NCBI GenBank assembly: GCA_943736015.1
Contig: OX031062.1
Span: forward strand, 27,191,462 to 27,255,461
DNA length: 64,000 nucleotides
Direction: 5' to 3'
From: Tridacna crocea
Taxonomy: Eukaryota; Mollusca; Bivalvia; Cardiida; Cardiidae
Positions 28,501-43,500 of this stretch are shown piece by piece. The translations under genes and the position numbers were made by a program. The first letter of the stretch is position 1. Each line of letters opens with the position of its first letter. The notes under the pieces were generated by a model. It worked only from the letters and a program-made list of their open reading frames with translations, was not told the origin of the DNA and made no database searches.

Positions 28501-31500
28501 ACCACATCATCCTGACTTTTAACGACCCTTAAATAGGAAACATTTGAAAACAGATAATCTAATAAAATTATAGTTACTTTTGTGATATATATAAGTGAAA
28601 ATCAGACTAAATTACAAATTTTTCTGTATCCAAAGCATTTGCAGACAAGAAATATGACATTGCTCCAGGAATTGAATTTTTTCTCCTTTTTTTTTCACAA
28701 TATTTTCAAAATACTTTCTCTGTAAGGTTGTTTAAAATCAGGATTGTGTGATTGATGGTTAAGAAGAATAAGTGGAGAGGATTTCATGAGGACTCTTTTA
28801 CAGGGAGTTTCCTCTAATTAATCAATTATGTAGCTTAAAGCTAAAGTTCTTATCAACCATATTTTTCGTGCATGATGCTCAAAGAAAGCTATTTGTGTTT
28901 TTAAAATCATACCAAACTTAAAAACTAGAGCTGTCACTGAATATGACTTAATACCCCTGCCAGCACTTCGACAAGAACAGGCAATTTAACAAAACAAATT
29001 CTAAGTTCAAGGGGAGATTACCCTGTAATCATAGGGAGTAGATGACTGAAACTTACGTCTAGCACAACTTCAGTTTACGATCAATGTATCAACAAGCAAT
29101 TTCATTGAAATGATATCCCCCGCCGAAAAAGACCTTTTTTGATACAAACGTATAAGAGGTATTGTGTTTTGCATGTACATGTGGCCTTTTTGTTATTGGT
29201 CCATGATGAAATTATACATTAAGCTCCCTTGTTCCATGGCACAGGATTTCATTACATAAAACAAGAGGGCCATGATGGCCCTGAAATCGCTCACCTGAGT
29301 TCATTGACCAAACATGAACCATCTAGTTTCCCAGTGACCTAGTTTTTTATCAGACATTACCCATCATCAAACACTTTTGAGATATCAATAAGACAAACAT
29401 TCTGGCCAAGTTTTATGAATATTGGACTGAAAATGTGGCCTCTACAGTGTACAAAAGGTTTTTCTAAGATTTCATCAAGTGACCTAGTTTTGGACTCGAC
29501 AATTACCCATTATCAAACTCTTTTGAGACATCACCAAAACAAACATTCTGACCAAGTCTGAAGAGTATCAGGCAGAAAATGTAGCCTCTAGAGTGTACAC
29601 AAGGTTTTTCTAATATTTGACCCATTGAACTAGTTTTTGACTCCACATGACCCATTTTCAAACTCATTCAAGGTATCACCAGGACAAATATTATGAACAA
29701 GTTTTAGGACTATCAGACTGAAAATGTGTCCTCCAGAGCATACAAAAGGTGTTTATAACATTTGACCTATTAACCCAGTTTTTGACCCAACATGACCCAT
29801 TTTCAAACTCATCCAAGATATTATAAAGGCAAACATTCTGACTAATTTTCAAGAGTGTTGGACTGAAAATGTGGCATCCAGAGCATATACAAGGTTTTTC
29901 TAAGATTTGACCTGGTGACCTAGTTTTTAACCTCCAATGACCCATTTTCAAACCTGTCTGACCAACTTACAAGAGTTTCGGACTGAAAATGTGGCCTCTA
30001 GAGCCTACAAAAGGTTTTTCTAAGATTTGACCTAGTGACCTAGTTTTTGACCCCCAATGACCCATTTTCGATCTTGTCCGAGATATCATCCAGGCAAACA
30101 TCCTGACCAACTTTCATGAGTATCCGACTGAAAATGTGGCCTCTAGAGCGTACAAAAGGTTTTTCTAAGATTTGACCTGGTGACCTAGTTTTTGACCCCA
30201 CATGACCATTTTCAAACTCGTCCGAGATATCATCCAGACAAAGATCCTGACCAACTTTCATGAGTATCCAACTGAAAATGTGGCCTCTAGAGCGTACAAA
30301 AGGTTTTTCTAAGATTTGACCTGGTGACCTAGTTTTTGACCCAACATGACCCATTTTCGAACTTGTCTGAGATATCATCCAGACAAACATCCTGACCAAC
30401 TTTCATGAGTATCCAACTGAAAATGTAGCCTCTAGAGCATACAAAAGGTTTTTCTAAGATTTGACCTGGTGACCTAGTTTTTGACCCCACATGACCCCTT
30501 TTCCAACTCGTCCGAGATATCATCGAGACAAACATCCTGACCAACTTTCATGAGTATCCGACTTAAAATGTGGCCTCTAGAGCGTACACAAGGTTTTTCT
30601 AAGATTTTACCTGGTGACCTAGTTTTTGACCCCATGTGACCCATTTTCAAACTCGTCTGAGATATCATCCAGACAAACAGCCTGATTAACTTTCATGAGT
30701 ATCTGACTGAAAATGTGGCCTGTAGAGTGTACAAAAGGTTTTTCTAAGATTTTACCTAGTGACCTAGTTTTTGACCCCACATGACCCATTTTCAAACTCG
30801 TCCGAGATATCATCGAGACAAACATCCTGACCAACTTTCATGAGTATCCAACTGAAAATGTGGCCTCTAGAGCGTACACAAGGTTTTTCTAAGATTTGAC
30901 CTAGTGACCTAGTTTTTGACCCCACATGACCCATTTTCGAACTCGTCCGAGATTTCATCAAGACAAACATCCTGACCAACTTTCATCAGTATCCGACCAA
31001 AACTGTGGCCTCTAGAGCGTACACAAGTAAAAAGTTGATGACAGACGACGCACACCGCACGACGGACGACGGACACAGCACGATCACAATAGCTCACCAT
31101 GAGCACTTCGTGCTCAGGTGAGCTAAAAATATAAAAGAGGTCCATAACAGGATTATACATTAAGTACCCTTTTTGCAGAACTTGGCATTTCATAAAAGTT
31201 GGAGATACACTGACAAAAAATTAAATTTGACATGAAGTCCCCTTTTTCCATGATACAGTGATAAATTGCAAAACCCGGACTACATGTGCTAGGTCGCATG
31301 ATCTGTGAAAATCTCGTCCAAATCTGTTGAGATATGTCCAGTAATTAAAGAGATACAGGTGAAAAATGAAAATATAACATGAAGCTCCCTTATTCCATGA
31401 TGCAGCTACAAATCCGAAAACCTTGAAAATATGCCGTAGGTCACATGATCGTGTGAAAATTCCATCCAAATCTGCCAAGAAATGTGGGAGGCGTTGTGTT

Positions 31501-34500
31501 AGGTCACATGAAAATGTAAAAATTCCATTCAAATTTGCCAAGAAATAAGGGAGGAGTTGCCTTCACAAGAAATAGAATAAAATAAAACATGAAGCCCCCT
31601 TTTTTCATGACACAGCCACAAATTGCAAAACATTGAGAATATGTGATAGCTCAGATGATAAGAAGCATTCTGTGAAAATTCTATTCAATTCTGTCAAGAA
31701 ATATGGGACGAGTTGCATTCACAAGAAATAAAATGAAATAAAGAATGAAGCCCCCTTTTTTCATGACGCAGCTACAAATCGTAAAACCGTGAGTATATGC
31801 GAGCAATAGGTCAAATGATGAGAAACATTCTATGAAAATTCATTTCATTTCTGTCAAGAAATATGGGATGAGTTGCATTCACAAGAAATAAAATGAAATA
31901 AAACATGAAGCCCCCTTTTTCCATGATGCAGCTACAAATCGAAAAATGTTGACAATATGCAGTAGGTGACATGACAAGAAATATTGTCAAAATTCTATTA
32001 AATTCTGTCATGAAATGTGGAAGGAGTTGCCTTCACAAGAAATGGAATAAAATATAACATGAAAGTCCCTTTTTCCATGATACCTTATTACAAAAACAAG
32101 GGCAAATAACTGTGGTGTTGCACGGTCAATGTAGGTGAAACTTTTTTTACGGACAGACAGACGGAAGGACGGACGGACAACGCTAAAACTATATCCCTCC
32201 GCCTACGGCGGGGGATAACAAGCTTTCTATACTCTAGCAGCAAAACTGTAGGAGGAGTTTGCGACACAAAATTACTAGTATTTCGTACACAGACACACGG
32301 ACAGATGGACAGACAGGCGGATTCCAGTATACCCCCCCCAAAACATGTGTTTTGTGGGGTGTAATAAAACAAATACAATTAATGAATGTCTTCATGATAA
32401 ATTTTTAATACCTGTATTTCCAGAAGTAATCATGTATGTGTTGATGTCTTTATTAGGAGAGTCTGAATCAGCGTCAGTACATGTTAACTGGCCCACAGTA
32501 GTACCAATGGGTGAGTCTTCTGCTAAAGTAGCACTATACAGTGAACTTGAACATACAGGGGAGAAATCATTTACATCTGTTATTGTCACCACTGCTGAAT
32601 ATGTAGCTGTCAATGCACCTGTTAAAAAAGAAAAATGCTTGTTTCTTGCTTTAATTAGTTAACCCTTTACCAGACGACAAAAATTTAGCCTTTCCAAACT
32701 GCATTTGCAGACGACAAAATGAATCTGACTAAAGAATTGAAATTTGTTTTAGCAAAGGAAGAAAACATTGTGGGAAAAGGAGAAAATGCTGGTAACTAGC
32801 ATTTTCTCCTTTTCACACAATGTTTTCAAAAGGTTTCATTCTTTCACAGGGGTCTTTTTCACACAATGTTTTCAAAAGGTTTCATTCTTTCACAGGGGTC
32901 TTAAGTCGGAATTGTGTGGTAAAGGGTTAAACCAATAAGAATCTTCACACAAAATCTAACCCCCCCCCCCCAAAAAAAAAAAATTATTGCAATTTCTAGG
33001 CTTTTTGTGGAAGAGACATATCAAGTTTTTTGGAAGATCAGGGTATATCTTCTATGCATTCTGATCTGTATCTAATCTGAATGCATGATTATATTCTTAA
33101 ACTGTTTCTTCTTCATGTCTATGGCTTCATAAAGGAAAGTTTATCATATTTTTAATAACACTAACACCTGTATTATTCATATATGTACTTTGTTTCACAA
33201 GTAATGGGCTGGTCCCTTAAATTTCTGGCCCAAGAATACTTCCACAACAAACCAAAGTTATGTGTTAGGAATAAGCTTAGGACATCTTATACACCAGTCC
33301 AACACCTTAACCCTTTACCAAATGACAAAATTTAGGATGTGCCAAAATGAAAGCATTTGCAGACGACAAAATTAGTGTGACTAAAAAGTTGAAATTTGTG
33401 TTCAGGGAAGGGAAGAAAAGATTGTGGGAAAAGAAGAAAATGCTGGTTACCAGCATTTTCTCATTTTCCCACAATCTTTCCAGAGGGCTTCATTCTCAGG
33501 GTCGTAAAACCAGGGCTTGTTTGGGAAAGGGTTAAGCAATGAAGCATGTAAGACTTCAGCGGTGGTGATGGTTTTCAAACATTCTGAAGGGTAAAGGAAA
33601 ATAGTTGATCAATTTCTTACCTGGGTAAACTCCTGCATCTACTGCATGAATCACAACTGTATAAGAGTCCAGTGTTTCTTTATCTAGAGTACCACTCACT
33701 GTCAACAAACCTGAACTTGGGTCAATGGCAAACTTTCCATTAGAGCCTGATATGATAATGTAACTAATATCCCCATCTGTTCCAGAGTCAGCATCAGTCG
33801 CATTAACCTGCACAACAGATGTACCAGTTCCAGAGTTCTCTGCTACGGATGGTGTTGATGAACTTGCTACAAGGCTTGGAACATGCTCATTGTAATTTGT
33901 GATTGATATTTCTACAGTTGCTGACCCTGTGTTACCACCTCCATCAGTGACTCTTATCACCAGTGTGTATGCCTGTGTTGTTTCAAAATCCAAATTTGTT
34001 GGATCATCTACACTTATTACAGTATTTGTTGTAGTTCCAGCTATACCAAAGATGTTGCCTGTATTGCCACTGATAATGTTGAAAGTAAATACAGTATCAT
34101 CTATGTCACTGATAGTAACTGTTAATATGCTTGTTGCTGCTGTTGCATTCTCTCTCACACTTACAGCATAAAATCCTGGATTAAACTCTGGAATACCATC
34201 ATTAAAGTTGATAATGTCTAATGTCACAGTTGCTGAGGCAGAATTGGCACCTGGGTTTGTCCCATCATCTGTGGCCACAACAATTACTTCATACTGTGTT
34301 GGTATGGCCTCAAAGTCCACAGCTGCTTTTAAAAAAATGTCACCTGTGGATGGATCAATATCAAAGTTGGTGCTGACCGGATTAACTGAGAAGGTAATTG
34401 TATCTGCAGTATCAGCATCAGTTGCTGTTACTTTGAAGACAGATGTACCGACAGAAGTTGTTTCATTGACATTTTTATTATAAGGTAATCCTGAGAAAAC

Positions 34501-37500
34501 TGGTGTGTTGTCATTAATGTCTGTTACTTGTACATTCACTGTCACTGTTGCTGTTAGAGAAGATGTGCCCCCATCTGCAACCTCAACTATGATAGCATGA
34601 AGAGTTTCACTCTCATAGTTTAAGGAGTTTGTCAGTCTAAGAGCTCCTGATGTGTCTACCGCAAACAATGTTGTTGTCCCGACACCATTCACTTGTGTTA
34701 TAGTGTAAGACAAAGCAGCATTGCTGCCAGTATCAGAATCGTTGCAGACCAGGTTTGCTAAGGTTGTGGGTGTGGTAGTGTCTTCTGCAAAGCTAACAGT
34801 CTGTAATAAAGGTGTGCAAATAGGTGCATTATCATTTACATCTGTGAATGCAACAATAACTGAGGTTGTTGCAGTCTGTGGGGAACCACTTCCATCTAAT
34901 GCATTGATAACAAGGGTATAGGGATTGACACTTGCCGTTTCAAAGTCAAGTTCAGCTTTCACTGTGATATCTCCAGTTGAACTATCTATCTGAAATTTGT
35001 TGTCTACATCTCCACTAGCAATTGTGTATATTACGGCACCTAAAACAGAAAGAAAAATTACAGACATTCAAGTTGACTTCTGGATTAACCATTTATCTCC
35101 TGATAACCTTTGCATCAGACTAATTTGACTGTATCCTTGTAAATTAAATATAACCAACATGAAGGAAGGTCCATGAACCCTTTACCACACAATCCCGAGT
35201 TTTAACAACACTGTGAAAGAAGCCTATTGAAAGTATCATGGGAAAAGGAGAAAATGCTGGTTACCAGCATTTTCTCCATTTCCCACAATGCATTCTACCC
35301 TATCAAAGGCAGAAATGATCATTCGAGCAAAATATATGAATTTTTGTTCTCAATTGTTTAAATTCAGACAAGTCTTTTTTTTTCCATTTGGTAGAGAGTT
35401 AATAGACAAGTACTATGAAGATACTATGACAAACACATGCATGTCAGTAGGGCTCCGTACCGGTACTCGATATATATCGAAAACCGGTATTTTACGTTCG
35501 ATAGATATATCGGATCGAACGTTTCTGTATCGAACAAAATATCGATCATCAAAAGAAAGTAAAAGTAAAGCATATAAATACCAAATTTAGTTGTTTTTAA
35601 CGGCGAAATTCATTACGAGTTTACTTTAGGTAATCTCTAAAGTCGAGTAGTCGTAGAGGTAGGTGTGGCTACCTGGGAAACTTACAACCAATCGAAATGC
35701 GTCATTCTTTATTACTCGCCCTGTACCCGTTACACAATGGATGACAATTAGCTAATACCCCTATTCTCGTTCCCCCGTCATGTTGTTTGAAATCTGCAAA
35801 TTATGCATCAATCAGCAGATTGCAGACAAATTTACGCTGATAATTGGTCAATATAGTTGATTAAAGAAAGGTAATGACTAATGAACATCTCGTGATGTGA
35901 TCGAGAGGTAGCGATGGAAATAATTGAAGCCGTGACCTTTCAACCGTCCTAAGATTTTATTTGGTCGATCTTTTAATATTGCCGAAAAATGTGGCTCGAA
36001 AATCAAATCTCTTTTTCCATTAGATTATCTGAAATCAGTGTTCCGACTCGCGTAAATTATTGTGTAAATCATTTTATAGACTTGAAATTTGCATAACAAA
36101 TGTTAATCGCACGCGAGACTTCACGTAAGAAAAAACATGAACAAAAAAGGCCATTATCTGTTTATCGTGAGTAAAATGACAGGTTTTGATGTTACATGTA
36201 GCTCTAATCCTTATTGAGAAATCTATGTCGAATCATGCGAACATACCTATCCAGAAATTAACACGCATGAAAAATTGTTCGGTGAAAAAAAAAAACCACG
36301 GAAACCCATGACACAACAAAATGTCTGCTTGACATTGTCCGATCAGAGTCCTCATAGACTTTCTTTTCAGCTTTTTAATGAGTAGTAAATATAGATCTAG
36401 TTAGAATTCATATTAATTTAGGCCTACATAATTATGAAATTTCAATACAATCTAGAAGTGTTAAATTTGCGGTATTTTGTTTTTCAGGTATGCTGAAAAA
36501 GAACAAACACAATTTTCGCATTTTTTTCTTTCTTTTATTGAAAATTGAAATATCATATGATATATCGAATATCGATCATTTTGTATCGATACAAATATCG
36601 TATCGATCAAACTGACCGATACGGAGCCCTACATGTCAGTGACCTACTTTTTGACCAATCTAACCCTTTTTTTGAACCTTTCAAACATTACATGTAGACA
36701 AACATTCTGACCATATTTCATAAGAATCACACTGAAAAATGTGGCCTCTAGACTTCACACAAGGTTTTTCTAAGACTGGTTCTAGTGACCTACTGTTTGA
36801 CCCAACATGCCTGAATTTTGAACTTGTGTGATATATTATCATTAAAAAGAATATTACAATTTTTTCATGAGTATCTGGCTAAAAATGTGGGCTCTACAGT
36901 GCAAACAAGGTTTTTCTACACTGGACCCAAAGATCTACCTTTTGACCATACTGACCTTACTTTAAACTCTTAACAGATATTATTAAGAAAATCATTCCTC
37001 ATTTCATAAGTATCTGGCTGAAATGTGGCCATAGAGTGCACAAAAGGTTTCAATACAATATGTCCCAGTGATATTTTTTTACCTGACATGACCTAGTTTT
37101 TAACTTCGTACTAGATGTCATCAAGACAAGCCTTTCAAAATAAGTTTGACGAGTATCAGACTATGACCTCTTGAGTACAGATTTTTCTGAAATTTGTCCC
37201 AGTTCTTATTTACCTGATGTAGCTGAATTTCCAACTTGTTCAACACATCATTAAGACAACCTTTTTTCCAAATTTCATGAGTATCAGACTGAAAATGTGA
37301 CCTTTAGACTCCACACAAAGGTTTTTCTGAGATTTGTCCCAGTGACCATCTTTTCGACAAGAACCAGTATCAAGCTTGTCTGAGATACTATTTAACCCAT
37401 TACTACATAATCCCTACTTTTGAAGCCCCTGAGAAAGAGGCCCTTAGAAAACATAGTGGGAAAAGAAGAAAATGATGGTAACCAGCATTTTCTCCTTTTC

Positions 37501-40500
37501 CCACAGTTTTCTACCCTTCACAAAACAAATATAAAATTTTCAGTCACTTTTATTTTGTTGTCTGCAAATGCTTTTGATTTGGACAAGCTTAAAATTTTGT
37601 TGTTTGGTAATGAGTTAAGACAAACATTCTGACCATCTTTCATGATTATCTGGCTGAAAATGGGGCCTGTAGAGAGCACACAAAGTTTTGTCTAAAGTTT
37701 GGCTGAGTGCCTTCCTCTTTGAGAGAACATGACCCAATATAAATGCTTTCCAAAATATTTTCAAAAACATATTCTGAAAGAAATTCGTAAGTATCAGACT
37801 TAAAGTGTGGCCTCTACAGTGCACAGGGTGTTTTTTTTAAAGATTTGTCCAAGTGACCTCACCTCCTTTTTGGTTCAACATACCAATTCTCAAATTTGTC
37901 CAAGATGTTATCTAGACAAAGATTCTGACCAAGTTCATGAGCACTGGACTGAAAATATGGTCTCTACATTGCACACAAGGTAATTTCATGACAGCAACAG
38001 TTGTTTGTTGTTATATTCAAGATTATGCTAAAACATGCCTATTTGCACACATTGTGTGTGGTAAAAACAGAACATTACCATTATTTTCTGCGTCAGCATC
38101 TGTAGCACTGACAGATCCAACAACTGTTCCTACACTGATGCTTTCTAATTGGTTGAAATTGTATGGATCTGTCGCAAATGAGGCTATGTTGTCATTTTCA
38201 TCTGAAAGCAAAAAAAAACAATGTTTGTTAAGTAGTAATTAATTTAGCCTGATCAAATTAAGTACCAGTATAATTTAAGCCTATCTACAAATCTCAGATA
38301 ATCAGAATATATCTAAGAACCTAATCAAAACAAGACGGGTTATGTTCCCCAAACAAGTGCTTGTCATAAAATATATAATATTGATATAAATTCACTTCTT
38401 TTATCCTAAAAGAACCTGTTCATGCCCCCAAAAATTTGAAGTGAAAAGACAATTACTATCTTAGAGATAGCCAACACAAGCTTGTAGAGGACAATAAGCC
38501 CAATAAGCCCCCTTTAAGCCCCCTTTTCCCATAAGATAATATTGGATCATTGAAATAAATACAACAGGTGTGTGGTTTGTGGCATTTTTGAATAATAATT
38601 CAAAATTCGAAACACATTGCACATTGATGACAACAGAAACAACAGCAAAGACAACAACACTAGAGCTATGGCAATAGCTTGTTGTTTCCTTCGAAAACAG
38701 TCAAGCTAAAAATTCTATCAAAAATTATAGTTGAGTCCCAAAACATTTTTCTAGCTCAAGTCTATAACTGCACTGAGTCCTGAAATCTACTAAAATGAAG
38801 TCTTGTATTCTTAGGAAAATATAATACTCTTGTATTCTTAGGAAAATTTAAGAGCACATGATGTGGGATGTGTAACAAAACAAAAAAGGCCATGATGGCC
38901 CCGTATTGCTCCACTGGCAAATAACTAAAATCACAAAAAGCGAAACATTACAATGCTTGGCCAATAGATTTCAAACTAGCAGACATGCAATTTTTTTTTC
39001 TATAAAATCCTACTAAAAAGGTATGACCTCAGGGCAATATTCATTTTTGATCACAAAGCTATAGTTACTTGAATCCTGATGGACGTCCACAAGATAAAGC
39101 TGCATACAAAATAATACAGGTCTAGAATGTGTGGTCTCCTCAATAAAAGGCCCTGTGAAACATAAGACCCCCGAGACAGGGCTAAATTTAGTAGGTTTTA
39201 TGGTTAGTAACAAAAATATCTTTGAAGTTTTCACTGCAAGAGCCCATGTAAAACTTGTGACCCCTGGGGTCTAGAAAAAGTTGACCACCAAGACTATAAT
39301 TTGGGCCCTCTTGGTGGAGATCTACTAGAGCAAGCAAAATTTGGTAGCCCTAGGCCTCATGGCTAGTGACAAGTAAATTTTTATTGTTTTCCCTATAGAG
39401 GCCCATGTAAAACTTCTGAGGTGGGCCCAAATTTGACCCCATGGTTATATTTCGAGTACCCTTGATAGATACCTTCTAGATAAAGCAATATGCCAGATTT
39501 CATAGCCCTAGGCCTAATCTCTTGATTAGTCTCCGAGTCTCAGGTAAATGTGGGTTCAATTTCTAGTGATCTGATTGACTAAGACAGAAAATTAGATTTA
39601 GATGAATCAGAGAGCTACTTTTGTAATACAGAATTATAACTGTACATGTATACATAAACTTAAAATTCTTGTTTTGTTGTGATAGAAATGTGAAAATGGG
39701 TGACTGGTATATATTTCTGCAAACCTGTTATGATAATAGTTAAAGTTGTAGTTGTTGTCAGAGGGGTAGCTCCAGAATCTGCGACTTCTAACACAAGCTG
39801 ATAATTATCCAAAGTCTCTCTATCCAGCATTGCATTGACTGTAATTTCTCCTGAGACTGACACTGTGAAAGCATTTCCTGAAAATACACAAGAAGGATAG
39901 GAAAGCATAAGAAAAATGACACATGCAAGGTCTGTCCTACTCTACAAAAGTTACTTGATATTTTCAGTATCAAAAAAATAGGCAAGGCTCAAATATCCAA
40001 AGACCCTCGGGGAAGTCTTGTCATGAACTGATCTGATTGTAAAAATTAAACCTACCATAGTGACTGATGCATTGACCTGCCCTGTTTTCAAAGAACTTCA
40101 TTCTTCAGTTTGCATCCATAACTTTGCAGGGATATATTTAAATTCACCTGCTGCATACTCATATGTTTCATGCCATGAAAAGTCTAAAATTCTCTGGTAA
40201 CCCTAACATTATCATTAGCCATTTACAAAACAACAGCATTTTTTATCAATCCAATTTGAAAGCATTTGCAGACAACAAATCACATGTGGCTCAAATGCTG
40301 CAATATGTGACTGACAGAGAAGAAACATTGTGAGGAAAGGAGAAAATGCTGGTAACAAGCATTCTCTCTTTTTCCCAAACTATTTACAGAATACCTTTTT
40401 CTCAGGATGTACAAATAAGGAATTGTCAGGTAAAGGGTTAAGTTTTGCATTCCGTTCTGTTGTCAAAGTCTAGCCAAAAAAGTTCACTGATAGCCAGAAA

Positions 40501-43500
40501 GTGAAAATGTAAAACCTCATATTGCGTATGTGATACATGGCCAGCTAAATTCAAGACAATGCAAACTATCGCAATATATACCAAATAAGAGGACCATGAT
40601 CATCTTATATCACTCACAAGATTGAAAGATTAAGTAAAATTAAGTACATTTTCTTCTTTCTATACACACATACCCCTTGGATCGAAGTGCCAGGGCAAAC
40701 ATTAGCCCCTAAATCAATAATACAGCCTACACATTAGCACCCCCCTCCCCTGGGTCAAGATTAAATTGCCCACTGTCAGACCTCCAATGTATGTTCTGTT
40801 AAACTATGATTAGATTTGTTGAAAAAACTAGACCTATGATAAGAGGGTGAGATCTTGTGGCCATATATACTTTGACTAAGTTTCGTTCAAATAGCTTAAT
40901 ATTTGTGGACGCTGGACTGTAAACATCAAAGTGTGGTTCACACAATGAATGACAAACATTCAACCATCCTAATAGTTCAACATGATGACTGTGGTCAGGT
41001 AAGCTAAAGGAGAAATTGCCCACAGTGAGCAATTTCTCTTTGCCATAAGGTTTCCATTGAAACCCATGGATCAAATTTGTGTCGACTATCCATATTTTTA
41101 CAGTAGTCTGCTAGAAACATTTGATGTACCTGTGTTGCCACTTTTAACACTGTATGATGTGATATCATTGTTGGGTGGTGTGGCATCGCTGTCCGAGCAT
41201 GTTAACTGGGCTACTGATGTGGAAACTGCTGAAGACTCTGATACACTGGCACTATAGATAGTCTGTGTACAACTAGGAGTGTTGTCATTTTCATCTGTTA
41301 TATCCACGGTCAGGGTGTATGTTGCTGTTTGGGCAACTATAAATAGATACATGTGAGACAGAGCACCTGTATAAAGCACACACGTGCTCTTTCAGAGACA
41401 ACTGTTAAGAACCTTAATCCCTTTTCATATTAACTCATTACCAAACGACAATATTTTAGGCTTGAACAAATCAAAAGCATTTGCAGACAACAAAATAAAA
41501 GTGACTGAAAATTTGGATTGTGTTTTGTGAAGGGTAGAAAACATTGTGGGTAAAGGAGAAAATGCTGGTTACCAGCATTTTCTCCTTTTCCCACAATGTT
41601 TTCAAAAGGCTTCTTTCTCAGGGTATTCAAAAGTAGGGATTGAGTGGTAATGGGTTAACCTAATTGAAATTTGCATTGAAAGACCAGTATTTTCTCAGCT
41701 TTCAACAAAATTTCATACCTTTCCATTATACAAATCTGATCATCTGAGCCACAGTTGACTTGTAGTCCACTGGAGCTAGCAATACAAACAAGTTTAATTT
41801 TTGACTCTCATTTATCATCAATTTTTTTTTCCTCCTCCCACAAGCTGATAAGGTTTTCAAAGGTCTTCTTTGTTAAGGCTGTTAAAACTTCGGATTGCCT
41901 AATGAAGAACTAAATGCCAAAATATAAAATGGATGTATTTACTTAGCTGGAAAAGAGACAGACATTCCATTTTTTTCTTTGGTAGGGATCCTTCCATAAA
42001 ATATTTGATACTGTATTTCTTTTCTTGGATGGTATATGTTTCAGCATTGTTTGTCATCACTTTTTTAACCTTATTACTGGTACTGTGTGATATATATTCC
42101 ATCTTTCAATATCACCATATTCTATCTGTTCCTTATAGGCAAAGTCATTATACATGGTGGGCCCTAAAAATCTGTGCGGTTTCCAAGGTCTTATATCATT
42201 AATGGAAAATGATATTTTGTATTTATTTTCAAGTGAAAAAATATATGTATACACTGTAGCTGCAAGTTTATATCTCGGAAAACAGTTTTCAGCCTAGAAG
42301 CAGATCAAAATCACTACAAACTCCCCTATTCTCCTCCAAAGACAATTTTGAAGTGATTTCCCTTGGTAGGAAATACCATCAGAGTCGTTGTAGAGAAGCT
42401 AATAGAAACTAGTACTGAGAGTACTGTGCAACAATAGAGGCCTCACTAGCCAATCTGTGATAGCAACAAATCAAACTCATGTAAAGAAGGGCTCATTTGC
42501 AAATCAATGCTAAGTCCACCTCAACACTGTCACAAGAAGTGGGGGTTTCTTGTACAACTGATAAAACTTCTCAATGGTATTGTAATTGGGACTTTTCCTC
42601 CTTGGGAATATATGTGAAATTGCCTGCAGACGATTTTGTAGCAAAGTAGTATTCTACAATTTTGATCTGCTCCTGGGCTGAAAACTGTTTTTCAACATCC
42701 ATTTTACCACCTGATAAAACTGACAGCTACACTCTTTCACTTTCCTGAGAACAGAAACAAAATATTCCATGAAAAAGATAAGACTTTGAAACTGCACTTT
42801 TTTTATGGCCCACCATATATTATTTTACCTCTTACTACACATGTAAAATTTACACTCATCCAGATCCAAAGTATTTGCAGATTACAGTTGAATCTCTGAA
42901 GAAGTAGGCTATTGAAATATTGTTGGAAATTCAATCGGTAGTTTAATTTCTTTTAGTAAGAACACTTTGAAAAAATTGTGGTAAACGGAGAAAATGGTGG
43001 TAACCATCATTTTTTTCTTTTACTACAGCATTTTATACCCTTTTAAGATTTGTTACCACTTTCAGTTTTTGAGTCAGATAGATGCTGTCTGCTGCAAATG
43101 CTTTTGAACTGGACAAGTCAAAATTTTGTTGTGTTGTTATATTCTATAATTCATGTCATATTTAACTCTTTCCCACACAAGCCCTGGCTTTTACGTGTCT
43201 GCAGTACAAGTCTGCAGAAAACACTGTGCAAAAATGAGAAATTGCTCATAACAAGCAATTTCTCCTTTTCCCACAGTGTTTTCTAGCCTATCGGAAAAAT
43301 TTCTGCCATTCTCATCAAATTCAAAATTGTCATCTGCAAAGGCTTGAGTTCGGGACAGTCTAAAGTTTGTCATTTGGGAAAGGGTTAAACGTACATAATT
43401 TTATTTAGACATTTTGGAGAGATTATGTCTTATATTTATAAGACTAGATATAACATTGTATCCTACCTATGTAAATCAAATCCCACATTATTATTACTGA

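Larger units (their letters stand above)
28924..32369 (+). mobile_element. Composite non-autonomous element hosting an alpha element
   Basis: It starts ACTAGAGCTGTCACTGAAT and ends TATACCCC ... GGGGTGTAATA, as in the short copy at 4557-4888. Between them are repeated blocks (ACATGAAGCCCCCTTTTT, ATGACACAGCTACAAATC) spaced about 150-170 bp at 31.2-32.1 kb, and a nested alpha element at 29262-31126. No ORF of note. That the two outer ends belong to one insertion is inference. Confidence 0.5.

Noticed and set aside
29262-31126. CRISPR-like array
   Set aside because: The units are contiguous 145-bp tandem repeats without short repeats and unique spacers, in a eukaryotic intron.
29691-31193. Series of similar 66-119-residue minus-strand ORFs (MVRMFV...)
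   Set aside because: They are frames through the 145-bp tandem repeat of a non-coding Helitron-like element. The unit is not a multiple of three, and the same peptides recur at 56.5-58.1 kb.
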